NCBI RefSeq assembly: GCF_000380245.2
Contig: NZ_HG428744.1
Span: 6,914 to 70,913 of the forward strand
Reading direction: 5' to 3'
DNA: 64,000 bases
DNA from: Bacillus massiliigorillae
GTDB taxonomy: Bacteria; Bacillota; Bacilli; Bacillales; DSM-1321
Part shown: positions 44,242 through 53,144 of the stretch, in pieces
Numbering within the stretch: the stretch's first letter is position 1
Layout: the number at the start of each line of letters is the position of its first letter
The notes under the pieces: generated by a model
The model's database searches: none
The model's input: the letters and a program-made list of their open reading frames with translations, nothing else
What the model was told of the DNA's origin: nothing
Made by a program: the position numbers and the translations under genes

Positions 44242-45168
44242 TCAGCAAACAACATATTGCTTTTCAATCACTTGAATCTTCTCATACAACTCTTCATTAA
44301 CAGGTGTAGCAACCCCATATTTCTTCCCTAATGCCACTACTGTACCTGCGAATAATTCTACCTCACTGAATCGCTTTGCTTCCACATCTTGAGCCATTGA
44401 CGGCTTTCCATTTGGACTTAACTTACCTAATACGTTTAGCCAATATTGTAAATCTTCTTCCGTTAAATGAACTCCTTCTTTTTCAGATAGTGCGATTACC
44501 TCTCGCATAGCTGCAATCATCATATCCCTTGCTTCACCTTCTCTTTGCACTTCACCATAATTGCTTTTATAAACAGCAACCGTTTGATTTACACCTACAT
44601 TAAGCATAAATTTTCCCCATTGGCGTCTATACATATCATGATCTAATTCAAACGGAAGCTCCATCTTTTCAAAAAAAGCTGCCAAGTCCTTTGCATTTTG
44701 TGAGACTTTACTAGGATCTTTATCACCAAAACAGAGCATGCCCATATGGTCGTAGGTCAATTTATTCCCAACCTTAACCGCATCCATTCCTTGTGCAACA
44801 CAATACAATAACCTATCCATTCCATATATTTCACCAATAATTTGTTCACTTGTAATTCCATTCAACAAGGAAATAATAATTGTATTTTTTCCAATATGAT
44901 TCTTTACAGCTTGTATAGCTTCTTTCAATCCATTATATTTAACTGCAATTATAAGCAAGTCAGCTGGGCCGCAAGCTTCATCAGGTGTTACATAGTTAAA
45001 TTCACATATTTCATTATTACAATATACCTTGTTACTTTCATATCTTTGGATACGATCCTGATCTGCTATTATTCTTAAATCTTCTTTCCCCATTTTCTTA
45101 GATAAATGATTTCCAAACAAAACACCTAATGCTCCTAAACCAATAATCGATACTTTTTTTATTGTCAT
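44242..45168 (-). CDS. panE: Ketopantoate reductase family protein (PanE-like)
   Basis: A 308-residue NADP-dependent 6-phosphogluconate-dehydrogenase-like reductase. The Rossmann motif is GLGALGVLFGNHL (about 10-22), the AVKYNGL segment contains the catalytic Lys region, LNGITSEQ and KFMLNVGVNQT match ApbA_C, and SMAQDVEAKRFSEVE is typical of PanE. PanE reduces 2-dehydropantoate in CoA synthesis. Bacillus genomes carry several homologues, so this may be a paralogue rather than the housekeeping enzyme. It stands alone. Confidence 0.82.
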   Translation of the reverse strand: MTIKKVSIIGLGALGVLFGNHLSKKMGKEDLRIIADQDRIQRYESNKVYCNNEICEFNYVTPDEACGPADLLIIAVKYNGLKEAIQAVKNHIGKNTIIISLLNGITSEQIIGEIYGMDRLLYCVAQGMDAVKVGNKLTYDHMGMLCFGDKDPSKVSQNAKDLAAFFEKMELPFELDHDMYRRQWGKFMLNVGVNQTVAVYKSNYGEVQREGEARDMMIAAMREVIALSEKEGVHLTEEDLQYWLNVLGKLSPNGKPSMAQDVEAKRFSEVELFAGTVVALGKKYGVATPVNEELYEKIQVIEKQYVVC

Positions 45169-45465
45169 ATCCCTTAGCCCCTCTTCGCTTTTATAAAAAT
45201 TTTAACACATTAAAAGAATTTTCTGTCTAATGCACTCACACTACTATTTATAAGATATAAATGACTCTTTTTTACAATGATTTAACATATCAATCTTAAT
45301 TTGTTGACCAAAGCTAATAAAGATGATAGAATTCCTTTATTGTTTTATAAATATAATGAATGTTAGTTCGAAGATTACTTTAATTTTCTATCCAACTTAG
45401 ACATTCGAATATTTTCATATATTAGTAAGCAATGAATGCCGTGGATTAAACTATGGCAGGAGCAG

Positions 45466-45530
45466 CTTCTGGAGAGACTGTACAATGTACAGCGCCGAAG
45501 GATTCACAATCTCAGGCAAAAGGACAGAAG
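45466..45530 (+). ncRNA. Glycine riboswitch aptamer (single)
   Basis: Shows the glycine aptamer hallmarks: P1 CTTCT/AGAAG, GGAGAG, a short P3 hairpin CTGTAC-AAT-GTACAG, GCGCCGAAGGA, and the highly conserved CTCAGGCAAAAGGACAGA. Only one full aptamer is present. It is followed by a terminator and an amino-acid permease gene. Bases 45169-45465 hold no gene; the open frame over the aptamer (45436-45654) is spurious. Confidence 0.92.
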
Positions 45531-45566
45531 AATAACGAGTTATAAATTGTTATTCTCGCCCTTGAT

Positions 45567-45595
45567 GAGATTGGATATGTCCAATCTCTTTTTTT
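45567..45595 (+). terminator. Riboswitch-controlled terminator
   Basis: Perfect arms GAGATTGGA / TCCAATCTC with a TATG loop and seven T. Its 5' arm region TGAGATTG (45566-45573) is perfectly complementary to CAATCTCA (45507-45514) inside the aptamer, so aptamer folding and anti-termination exclude each other. The 240 bp from here to the gene is the rest of the leader. Confidence 0.88.
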
Positions 45596-45839
45596 ATTGT
45601 TTTAAATCATCTTTTTCCAATCTATTAATACTAAGAGGGAAAAAGAACAGTTAGACCTGATGAATGGTTACTAACTCATGAGTCATCTTATTTAATAAAA
45701 TGACATCATTTAATTGCATATAAACAGCTTCAAAAACGGAAAGTTCAGTATATCACAAGGAATCTCTGCATTCATTTTATTTCTGAATTTTTAAAAAGTT
45801 TATTTGCAACTAAGAATTTAAACTACGGGGGCGTACAAA

Positions 45840-47180
45840 TTGGCTAAGCAAGAACTAAAACGAGACTTAAAAGATCGGCACGTACAACTGATTGCGATAG
45901 GTGGTACAATCGGAACGGGTTTATTTTTAGGCTCTGGTAAATCTATTCAGATGGCAGGTCCATCTATCATATTCGCCTATCTCTTAATCGGAATAGCGTT
46001 ATTCTTTGTTATGAGAGCTTTAGGAGAACTACTTTTATCAAACGCTGGTTACTTATCCTTCACTGAATTTGCAACCGAATATATTGGACCGTGGGCTGGA
46101 TTTATAACGGGTTGGACATACTGGTTCTGTTGGATTATGACAGCGATGGCCGATATTATCGCTGTTGGTGTCTATATGCAATATTGGTTTGATATCCCGC
46201 AATGGGTGCCAGCTATAGCATGTCTAGTTATTTTATTAGGATTAAATTTACTATCTGTAAGATTATTTGGGGAATTAGAATTTTGGTTCGCTATTATTAA
46301 AGTAATTACTATTATTATACTGATTGTTGTTGGTATCGTTTTATTAGTCATTGGCTTTAAAACCGATACAGGAACTGTTACAATTTCTAACTTATGGAGT
46401 CACGGAGGCATGTTTCCAAACGGAATTTCCGGCTTCTTATTCTCACTACAACTTGTTGTCTTTTCATTTGTAGGAGTTGAATTAGTAGGGGTTTCAGCAG
46501 CTGAAACAGCAGATCCAAAGAAAAACATACCATCTGCGATTAATAAAATTCCGGTTCGTATATTGCTTTTCTACGTTGGTGCATTATTAGTTATCCTTTT
46601 CATTAACCCTTGGGATCTATTAGATGCATCTAGCAGTCCTTTCGTAGAGGTATTTGCATTAGTCGGTATACCTGTTGCTGCTGGAATTATCAATTTCGTT
46701 GTATTAACATCTGCCGCTTCTGCGTGCAATAGCGGTTTATTTTCTACAAGCCGTATACTATATACATTAAGCAGACATAAAGAAGCGCCTGCTAAACTAT
46801 CTAAATTAAATAAGTACTCGGTTCCAAGTAACGCGTTATTTACATCAACAATTGTTGTTTCAGTTGGTGCATTATTAAGTAAGCTAGTTCCAGAGCAAGC
46901 ATTTTCAATCGTTACAACAATTAGTGCTATCTGTTTCATTTGGGTATGGAGCATTATCTTAATCTCTCATATTATCTATTCTAAAAAACGACCTGATTTG
47001 AGAGCAAAATCAATATTCAAAGCTCCTTTAACACCATTTATTAATTATGTTATTTTAGCATTGTTTGTATTTATTCTAATCGTTATGTTATTTGCGGATG
47101 CTACACGTATCCCACTGTTATTGACACCAATTTGGTTTATTATGCTGGCTATATTATATAGATTTAAAATAAAACAATAG
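45840..47180 (+). CDS. Amino-acid permease (APC family, CycA/AapA-like)
   Basis: A 446-residue amino-acid/H+ symporter with 12 membrane segments. The N-terminal signature reads IAIGGTIGTGLFLGSG, followed by LGELLLSN, GVELVGVSAAETADPKKNIP and SSRILY-like SASACNSGLFSTSRILY, typical of the AAT subfamily that includes D-serine/D-alanine/glycine transporters. The upstream glycine riboswitch points to glycine as a cargo or signal. The start is TTG at 45840 behind a GGGGG element. Terminated by a strong hairpin. Confidence 0.88.
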   Translation: MAKQELKRDLKDRHVQLIAIGGTIGTGLFLGSGKSIQMAGPSIIFAYLLIGIALFFVMRALGELLLSNAGYLSFTEFATEYIGPWAGFITGWTYWFCWIMTAMADIIAVGVYMQYWFDIPQWVPAIACLVILLGLNLLSVRLFGELEFWFAIIKVITIIILIVVGIVLLVIGFKTDTGTVTISNLWSHGGMFPNGISGFLFSLQLVVFSFVGVELVGVSAAETADPKKNIPSAINKIPVRILLFYVGALLVILFINPWDLLDASSSPFVEVFALVGIPVAAGIINFVVLTSAASACNSGLFSTSRILYTLSRHKEAPAKLSKLNKYSVPSNALFTSTIVVSVGALLSKLVPEQAFSIVTTISAICFIWVWSIILISHIIYSKKRPDLRAKSIFKAPLTPFINYVILALFVFILIVMLFADATRIPLLLTPIWFIMLAILYRFKIKQ

Positions 47181-47276
47181 TACATCTAGTAAAGGTCGAC
47201 AATATTTGAGAGTTAGATAAAGATTTTTACTTGTTGATATCTGATTTTCTCGTATTAACATTAACAAAAATAAGAA

Positions 47277-47327
47277 AAACGGTTTAAGTAAAAGGATTTT
47301 TTCCTTTTACTCAAACCGTTTTTTATT
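47277..47327 (+). terminator. Terminator after the permease gene
   Basis: AAACGGTTTaAGTAAAAGGA against TCCTTTTACTcAAACCGTTT, followed by TTTATTTG. About 100 bp past the stop. Confidence 0.82.
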
Positions 47328-47377
47328 TGTAGCAACTTTGATATATTTACTCATTAAAAAATCTATAATTTCAAAAA

Positions 47378-47417
47378 AACCATCAATTAAAACGCAAATG
47401 CATTTCAATTGATGGTT
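47378..47417 (-). terminator. Terminator after the MFS gene
   Basis: AACCATCAATT / AATTGATGGTT with an 18-nt loop, followed on the minus strand by TTTTTTGA. 17 nt past the stop. Confidence 0.82.
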
Positions 47418-47433
47418 AAATAAACTTACTTTA

Positions 47434-48642
47434 TTATATAGTTTCGCTTACATTCCCTAAATCATCTTTTTTAAGCATTAGCATGACAGCAAAGGAAATA
47501 CAATATAAACCTGCTAAGTAGAGCATCGCAACTTTCATATCATAACTTTGTAGAATATAGCCGACAAGAAATGGTGAAAAACCGCCTATAGCTCGGCCAA
47601 AGTTAAAAATTGTGTTTGTTGCTGTACTTCGAATTTGAACGGGATATAGACTACCAATCAACGCTCCGTATCCGGCGAACATTCCATTTGAGAAAAATCC
47701 GACAATTGCACCACCTATTAGTACACCCATACTACCAGTAGCATAAGAGTATAAAAACACAGCACATGCTGAAGCAATAAGGAAGACGCCAAAGGCACGC
47801 TTTGCGCCAAACCGATCTAAGAATAGCCCAAAGGTTAACATACCAATAATCATGCCAACGGCTGTACTAATTGTCCAAATAGCAGAGCTTGAAACAGATA
47901 AACCTTGTGACTGCTGCAACATCGATGGTAGCCAAATCATTAACCCGTTATAACCGGCAATTTGAACAGTTGCCATTATTATTAAAGAGATTGTTGTAAT
48001 CGCTGTTCGTGGCGTTTCAAACAATTGTACCAACTTACCCTTTTCATCTTTCTTACTAGCCTTTTTATTTTTCTGAGCAGCGAGCCACTCAGGTGATTCA
48101 TCTAAATTTTTCCTTACGATAAAGGCAAAAATAACAGGTACTACACCAACAAAGAACAATGCTCTCCATCCTAAAGTAGGAAGAATGATCGCACTTAGTA
48201 ATGCTGCTAAAATGACACCATATTGAGCACCTACACTGACATATGAAGACGCACGCCCTTGTTTATTTTTCGGCCAAGCTTCTGCAACAAGAGCCATACC
48301 AATACCATATTCTCCTCCGGCACCTATTCCTGCGATAAATCTAAATAGATATACTTGTTCAATGCTAGTGGCTAGGCCCGTTAAAGCTGTACCAATTGCA
48401 AACACGATGACAGTATATGTAAAGACCTTTACCCTTCCATACTTATCCGCTAAAACTCCGAAAACAATTCCTCCTAATAGCATCCCTACATTCGTTATAG
48501 AAGAAATAAGTCCTCCAGTTGCTAAATCAACGTTAAATTCTGCAATAATCATTGTCATCGCAAATGAGATAAACATAATGTCCATGCCTTCTAATGTTAA
48601 ACCAGCTACCGATGCGACCACGGTTTTTTTACGATAATCCAT
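47434..48642 (-). CDS. MFS transporter (aromatic/organic acid-H+ symporter-like)
   Basis: A 402-residue major-facilitator protein with 12 membrane segments. The conserved loop-2/3 motif reads GVLADKYGRVKVF, the membrane-1 Asp is in LEGMDIMFIS, and RFIAGIGAGGEYG with SSYVSVGAQYG places it among sugar/aromatic-acid symporters (AAHS/SP-like). The central cytoplasmic loop is Lys-rich (KNKKASKKDEKGK). The substrate is unknown. It is monocistronic; a hairpin at 48808-48837 lies in its long leader. Confidence 0.82.
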   Translation of the reverse strand: MDYRKKTVVASVAGLTLEGMDIMFISFAMTMIIAEFNVDLATGGLISSITNVGMLLGGIVFGVLADKYGRVKVFTYTVIVFAIGTALTGLATSIEQVYLFRFIAGIGAGGEYGIGMALVAEAWPKNKQGRASSYVSVGAQYGVILAALLSAIILPTLGWRALFFVGVVPVIFAFIVRKNLDESPEWLAAQKNKKASKKDEKGKLVQLFETPRTAITTISLIIMATVQIAGYNGLMIWLPSMLQQSQGLSVSSSAIWTISTAVGMIIGMLTFGLFLDRFGAKRAFGVFLIASACAVFLYSYATGSMGVLIGGAIVGFFSNGMFAGYGALIGSLYPVQIRSTATNTIFNFGRAIGGFSPFLVGYILQSYDMKVAMLYLAGLYCISFAVMLMLKKDDLGNVSETI

Positions 48643-49147
48643 TCTACTCTCCTCCAGTATGTTCTAGATGAAATTAATCTCTTTTATTTACGAATGAATG
48701 GATGTATCTAAATAAATAAAACTTTTCCATTCTCCTTTTAAGTCTCACTGGACTTCCTTTAAAAGAGGTACGTTAGTTGTGTCATCACAGCTAAAATGCA
48801 AAATAAATGCCCTTTCGTCAGATTAGACAAAAGGGCATGAATAAACAAAGATATTAATAACATAATAACTTAAAATATCAAGTAGCCCTTTTCAGCCTCT
48901 CTGGACCATATTAAAGGTTAATTATTTCAAAATATATTTTAGCAAAATTATCTATATTTCTCAATATAAAATTTATTGTGATAAATATTATTAAGTCCAG
49001 ATGATATTATCTCGAAAGAAGAATTAGTCGAATACCGCGAACTAACAGACAATAAAATCAATGAACACTAAAAGGAAATTAAAATTGAATAAGATAAGTA
49101 CAGAATTTGCGAAACTACATCATTTCACAGCTGTCGTCCCATCAACT
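48643..49147. other. 505-bp intergenic region with a hairpin and coding relics
   Basis: A TGCCCTTT / AAAGGGCA hairpin lies at 48808-48837, upstream of the MFS gene. On the plus strand, 48985-49071 reads ILLSPDDIISKEELVEYREL... to a stop without any start. From TTG 49085, behind AAAGGAAATT, a 35-codon frame begins MNKISTEFAKLHHF and runs into the end of the next gene. These look like decayed gene pieces, not functional genes. Confidence 0.4.
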
Positions 49148-50104
49148 TTATTTTCCAAAGTTATCAAGCAATTGACGTACTTCATCTGTTGATTTCGTAT
49201 TCATTAATTGATTTCTTAATTCAGCGGCTCCAGGGAATCCTTTGACATAAATTTTGAAAAAGCGATGAAGCCCTGTCATTGAACGTGGCAGTACTTCTGC
49301 ATATTGATCTTGTAAATCAAGTTGTAATCTTAACAGATCAAGATACTCTTTACTGCTATGCTCTTTTGGCTCTTTTTCAAAAGCAAACGGATTTTTAAAA
49401 ATACCTCTCCCAATCATAATGCCATCAATACCATATTTCTCAGCAAGCTGAAGCCCCGTTTGACGGTCAGGAATGTCTCCATTGATTGTTAGTAGCGTAT
49501 TTGGTGCAATGCGGTCACGTAATTTTTTGATTTCCGGAATTAGCTCCCAATGCGCATCTACTTGGCTCATTTCTTCTCTTGTACGCAAATGTATAGAAAG
49601 GTTCGCAATATCTTGTTTTAAAATATGCGTTAGCCACTCCTCCCATTCATTTATATCCTTATAACCAAGTCGTGTTTTCACACTGACAGGCAGTCCGCCC
49701 GCTTTGGCTGCTTGAATAAGTTCTGCCGCAACATCTGGACGCAAGATTAGGCCACTACCTTTCCCTCTTGACGCCACATTAGGTACAGGGCAGCCCATAT
49801 TGATATCTACGCCTTTAAATCCTAACTCTGCCATTCCAATACTCATTTGACGAAAATACTCAGGCTTGTCTCCCCATATATGTGCAACCATTGGCTGTTC
49901 ATCTTCTGTAAACATCAAACGGCCACGTAAACTGTTTATGCCTTCTGGATGACAATAGCTATCCGAGTTTGCAAACTCTGTAAAAAATACATCCGGTCTA
50001 CCTGCTTGACTTACTACATGACGAAAAACAACATCCGTCACATCTTCCATTGGTGCAAGTATAAAAAATGGTCGTGGTAAATCACGCCAAAAATTCTCTA
50101 TCAT
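49148..50104 (-). CDS. tRNA-dihydrouridine synthase
   Basis: FMN-dependent enzyme reducing uridine to dihydrouridine in tRNA. The ~318-residue protein begins with FFILAPMEDVTDVVFR (FMN-binding), has the catalytic Cys motif INMGCPVPNVASRGKGSGL (shown in part) followed by VKTRLGY, and the phosphate-binding INGDI and IDGIMIGRGIFKNPF. The frame extends seven codons upstream to 50125, but that start has no SD. This Dus is a separate gene from the DusB-type one usually near folK. Specificity for tRNA position is unknown. Confidence 0.88.
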   Translation of the reverse strand: MIENFWRDLPRPFFILAPMEDVTDVVFRHVVSQAGRPDVFFTEFANSDSYCHPEGINSLRGRLMFTEDEQPMVAHIWGDKPEYFRQMSIGMAELGFKGVDINMGCPVPNVASRGKGSGLILRPDVAAELIQAAKAGGLPVSVKTRLGYKDINEWEEWLTHILKQDIANLSIHLRTREEMSQVDAHWELIPEIKKLRDRIAPNTLLTINGDIPDRQTGLQLAEKYGIDGIMIGRGIFKNPFAFEKEPKEHSSKEYLDLLRLQLDLQDQYAEVLPRSMTGLHRFFKIYVKGFPGAAELRNQLMNTKSTDEVRQLLDNFGK

Positions 50105-50308
50105 TTCAAACTCAAATCCTCTCATTATGAATACAATTTCAGCCTCTCGGACAAAAAATATAATGCCAAATGCTTCACTTCTTTTACACTTATATCATGC
50201 CTAATAACTTATTATCAAACACAAGGACATTTGACATGTATAATTTGTCGATACCGGAAATATTTATTTTAACGAAAATCACCCTTAAATAGTATTGTAA
50301 TAAACAAA

Positions 50309-50349
50309 AAAAGCAGATGGTATAGATTTTTTCTATATCAACTGCTTTT
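50309..50349 (-). terminator. Terminator of the pyroglutamate operon
   Basis: AAAAGCAG...CTGCTTTT with inner ATAGA/TCTAT pairs, followed on the minus strand by TTTGTTTATT. 50 nt after the GGCT stop. Confidence 0.8.
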
Positions 50350-50400
50350 CGAGTTTATCGTTTTTTATGAAGTGGCATGAACAAAATGTTAGCTAACCAA

Positions 50401-50838
50401 TTACATACATCCGCATAGCATATGCTCTTTCCAATTACCATGTGGAATATAAATGGCGCTGTTGTCAAAAAGCTGGTCATTATCTTTGTTATAAAAATAG
50501 ACAAAGCATTTTTCTTTTTCATTCGTATGAAGATTTTCAACCTCAAGAATGACTTTATGGTATTCATTTTCAGGATTTTTTTCACTGATGAATCCTTCCA
50601 TTTTGTCCATCGCATTCATTGTCTCTTCATAATGCTCTTCACTAATTACCATGATTTCCCCATAAACTGTATCTTCACCGAAGGTTAAAGCCGGATATCC
50701 TTTGTATGGCAGATGATATAATTTCATATTTTCAAGCTTAGCATCTCTTTTCTCGATGACCTTACCGTCTAAATACTTTTTATAATTAAAGAAACCTTCT
50801 CTTAAACTCCCATAAACAAAAAGATTGATCGCTTTCAT
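50401..50838 (-). CDS. Gamma-glutamylcyclotransferase (GGCT/AIG2 family)
   Basis: A 145-residue protein with the substrate-binding YGSLREG loop (about 9-15) and the probable catalytic Glu in MDKMEGF (about E81). This family turns gamma-glutamyl amino acids or peptides into 5-oxoproline plus free amine. Its ATG overlaps the pcp stop (TGATG), so it is translationally coupled to pyroglutamyl-peptidase. The context makes 5-oxoproline release the likely role. It ends in an unusual Cys pair (MLCGCM). Confidence 0.85.
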   Translation of the reverse strand: MKAINLFVYGSLREGFFNYKKYLDGKVIEKRDAKLENMKLYHLPYKGYPALTFGEDTVYGEIMVISEEHYEETMNAMDKMEGFISEKNPENEYHKVILEVENLHTNEKEKCFVYFYNKDNDQLFDNSAIYIPHGNWKEHMLCGCM

Positions 50839-51479
50839 CAGCAGATTTCTCCGCCTACTGCTTTAATATCCTTGTCATTAATCGTGCAGGCTTCAATCGC
50901 AAGTTCCAAGCCTTTTACAATATCATCCAACGACATGAACGGTGTGTTTTTCTTATCCATAACCTGCGAAGTCATATAAGGAATGTGAATAAATCCACCT
51001 TTGATATGAGGGTACTTTTTATCGATCATGTATAGAATGCCGTACATAACATGATTGCATACAAATGTTCCCGCTGTATAAGATACAGTTGCTGGTATGT
51101 TATGCTCATTCATATGCTTAACCATCGCTTTTACTGGCAAATTCGTGAAATAAGCTGGCTGCCCATCTGCTTGTATAACTGTATCTATTGGCTGATTGCC
51201 TTCATTGTCCTTAATTCTGTAATCATCTAGATTAATGGCAACTCTTTCAGGAGTAATATCAAATCTTCCTCCCGCTTGACCTACCGATATAACAATATCC
51301 GGATTATGCTTTTCAATTGCAGCTTCAATAGCTTGAACAGATTTTGTTTGAACTGTAGGAATAATAATTTTAACCACTTCAGCTCCGTTTATCTGGTCAC
51401 TGACCATTTTAACTGCTTCTTCTGCCGGATTAACCGGCTCTCCGCCAAATGCGTCAAATCCTGTTAATAGTACTTTCAT
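50838..51479 (-). CDS. pcp: Pyrrolidone-carboxylate peptidase (pyroglutamyl-peptidase I)
   Basis: Cysteine peptidase (C15) that removes N-terminal pyroglutamate from peptides. The 213-residue protein starts MKVLLTGFDAFGGEPVNPAE. It has SVGQAGGRFDITPERVA-type sequence with the catalytic Glu (about E80), the nucleophile in GTFVCNHVMYG (about C142), and the His in GGFIHIPYM (about H166). Cytoplasmic. It lies 40 bp after DUF979 in an operon. Confidence 0.95.
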   Translation of the reverse strand: MKVLLTGFDAFGGEPVNPAEEAVKMVSDQINGAEVVKIIIPTVQTKSVQAIEAAIEKHNPDIVISVGQAGGRFDITPERVAINLDDYRIKDNEGNQPIDTVIQADGQPAYFTNLPVKAMVKHMNEHNIPATVSYTAGTFVCNHVMYGILYMIDKKYPHIKGGFIHIPYMTSQVMDKKNTPFMSLDDIVKGLELAIEACTINDKDIKAVGGEIC

Positions 51480-51519
51480 AGCTCGGTCTCCTATTGAAAA
51501 AATTTAATATATCTAATTT

Positions 51520-52449
51520 TTAAAATCCTAAAACATACATCAAGATAATATGAACGACTAACAATGTTAAAGCTATAGGTGCTTGTACTTTAATAACTGC
51601 GTTTTTATCTTTCATTTCAAGCAATACTGCCGGTAGCATATTGAAGTTTGCCGCCATTGGTGTTAATAATGTTCCACAGTATCCTGCTGTTAGAGCAAGC
51701 GTTCCGCAAATTACTGGATCTCCACCGATGCTGAATACGAACGGTACACCAATACCAACTGTAATAACAGCGAATGCCGCAAATGCATTACCCATGATGA
51801 TTGTAAATAATGCCATACCGATACAATATGTCGCTACCCCAATGAAGGAGTTACCTGTCGGAATTACACTTGAAATCATAGAAGCAATCTTATCGCCTAC
51901 TCCCGCAGTTGTAAATAATACACCTAAAGAAGCTAATAATTGAGGAAGGATAGCAAATGAACCAATCGATTGGAATGTTCTGTTTGAATCCGCCAGCATC
52001 TCTTTTGGTTTTGCTTTAGTAATAATAAACGTCAGCAATAGCGCACTCACAGCCGCAATACCGATTGCAACCGTACCCGGAAAACTTGTGAAAGATGCTA
52101 CAAGCATCGCGATAATTGCGATAGATAGAGATGGGATGAAGATTTTCAGCCCTAATTTTTCTGCTTTTAAAGTCGCAAACGTATCATCTAATTGCTTAAA
52201 CGTTCCGATATTGATTTGCTTCGTTGCTGATAAAATAGCAATTACAACGACCAATAAGCCGACAATCGTACTTGGAATATAATTTCCAAAAATGAAAATA
52301 AAACCAAGAATCCCCCAGAATGCAGCTGTACCGATTCTTGTTTTATGGTTTGTATCTTTAATTGTGAATACCATTGTGATACCCATGAATAACCCAATGA
52401 TTATATAAAATATTTCTAATAACAAATTAGAGATTTGTGTCATATCCAT
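51520..52449 (-). CDS. DUF979 membrane protein, likely transporter subunit
   Basis: A 309-residue membrane protein with about nine hydrophobic segments, forming a conserved pair with DUF969. It contains GNAFAAFAVITVGIG and TAGYCGTLLTPMAANFNMLPA, reminiscent of transporter re-entrant loops. Its ATG overlaps the DUF969 stop by one base. Genome-context knowledge links DUF969/DUF979 with pcp and 5-oxoprolinase genes, so a 5-oxoproline permease role is inferred, not shown here. Confidence 0.82.
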   Translation of the reverse strand: MDMTQISNLLLEIFYIIIGLFMGITMVFTIKDTNHKTRIGTAAFWGILGFIFIFGNYIPSTIVGLLVVVIAILSATKQINIGTFKQLDDTFATLKAEKLGLKIFIPSLSIAIIAMLVASFTSFPGTVAIGIAAVSALLLTFIITKAKPKEMLADSNRTFQSIGSFAILPQLLASLGVLFTTAGVGDKIASMISSVIPTGNSFIGVATYCIGMALFTIIMGNAFAAFAVITVGIGVPFVFSIGGDPVICGTLALTAGYCGTLLTPMAANFNMLPAVLLEMKDKNAVIKVQAPIALTLLVVHIILMYVLGF

Positions 52450-53144
52450 TATTGATCACCTCTAATTTTTTCATTTTCTTTAGACCCATATTTTTTCTTA
52501 AGCTTTTTATCAAATAACATATTTTGAGTAACCCAAAACACGAATGAAATAACAGCTACTGGAATTGCTACTTTAACCACTTGCAGTGTATCTATCGGCA
52601 TACCGATTCCTTCTAATGTAGAAGCGATTAAAAGTACACCTGCATTTGCCATGAATATATTCTGTGCAAAGAAGTTACCAATATTATCAGATGCTGCAGA
52701 ATATGCTCTAATCTTTTCCATATCTTTTTCTTCTATTTTATCTCCGTACTTAGCAATAGCTGCACCTTCAGCCATTGGGCTAACTAGCGGTCGAACGAAT
52801 TGTGGGTGTCCACCAAGTGTTACTCCCATTCCAATCGTTATTTTTCTTATTAAAGTATAGCCACTCAATAGTTTACCAACCGATAAGTTAGTTGCTTTCT
52901 TGATTAGCATAACTGCTTTCGCCTTCAATCCATACCTTTCAGACAAGCCGATAACAGGAAGTGTGATTAAAAATAAACATGTTACACGATTTGATACAAA
53001 AGCTGCCCCCAGTGTATCCAATATTTCAATAGGATTCATCTTTGCTACTAATCCAGTAGAAATACCTGCTACAACAATTACTGCAATAGTATCCCACTTC
53101 AACGCAAAGCCTACTATGATAATTAAAATCCCTATTAATTCCAT
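52449..53144 (-). CDS. DUF969 membrane protein, likely transporter subunit
   Basis: A 231-residue membrane protein with five or six hydrophobic segments. It has GVTLGGHPQFVRPLVSPMAEGAA, which is the family signature, and a charged C-terminus (KKLKKKYGSKENEKIRGDQ). First gene of the DUF969-DUF979-pcp-GGCT operon, with AGGAGAG before ATG. The small and large members probably form one transporter. Confidence 0.82.
   Translation of the reverse strand: MELIGILIIIVGFALKWDTIAVIVVAGISTGLVAKMNPIEILDTLGAAFVSNRVTCLFLITLPVIGLSERYGLKAKAVMLIKKATNLSVGKLLSGYTLIRKITIGMGVTLGGHPQFVRPLVSPMAEGAAIAKYGDKIEEKDMEKIRAYSAASDNIGNFFAQNIFMANAGVLLIASTLEGIGMPIDTLQVVKVAIPVAVISFVFWVTQNMLFDKKLKKKYGSKENEKIRGDQ

Noticed and set aside
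44051..44275. Open frame of 74 codons between selO and panE
   Set aside because: It begins inside a terminator, lacks an SD and overlaps the panE 3' end antisense.
45436..45654. Open frame of 72 codons upstream of the permease
   Set aside because: It covers the glycine aptamer and its terminator, which explain the sequence.
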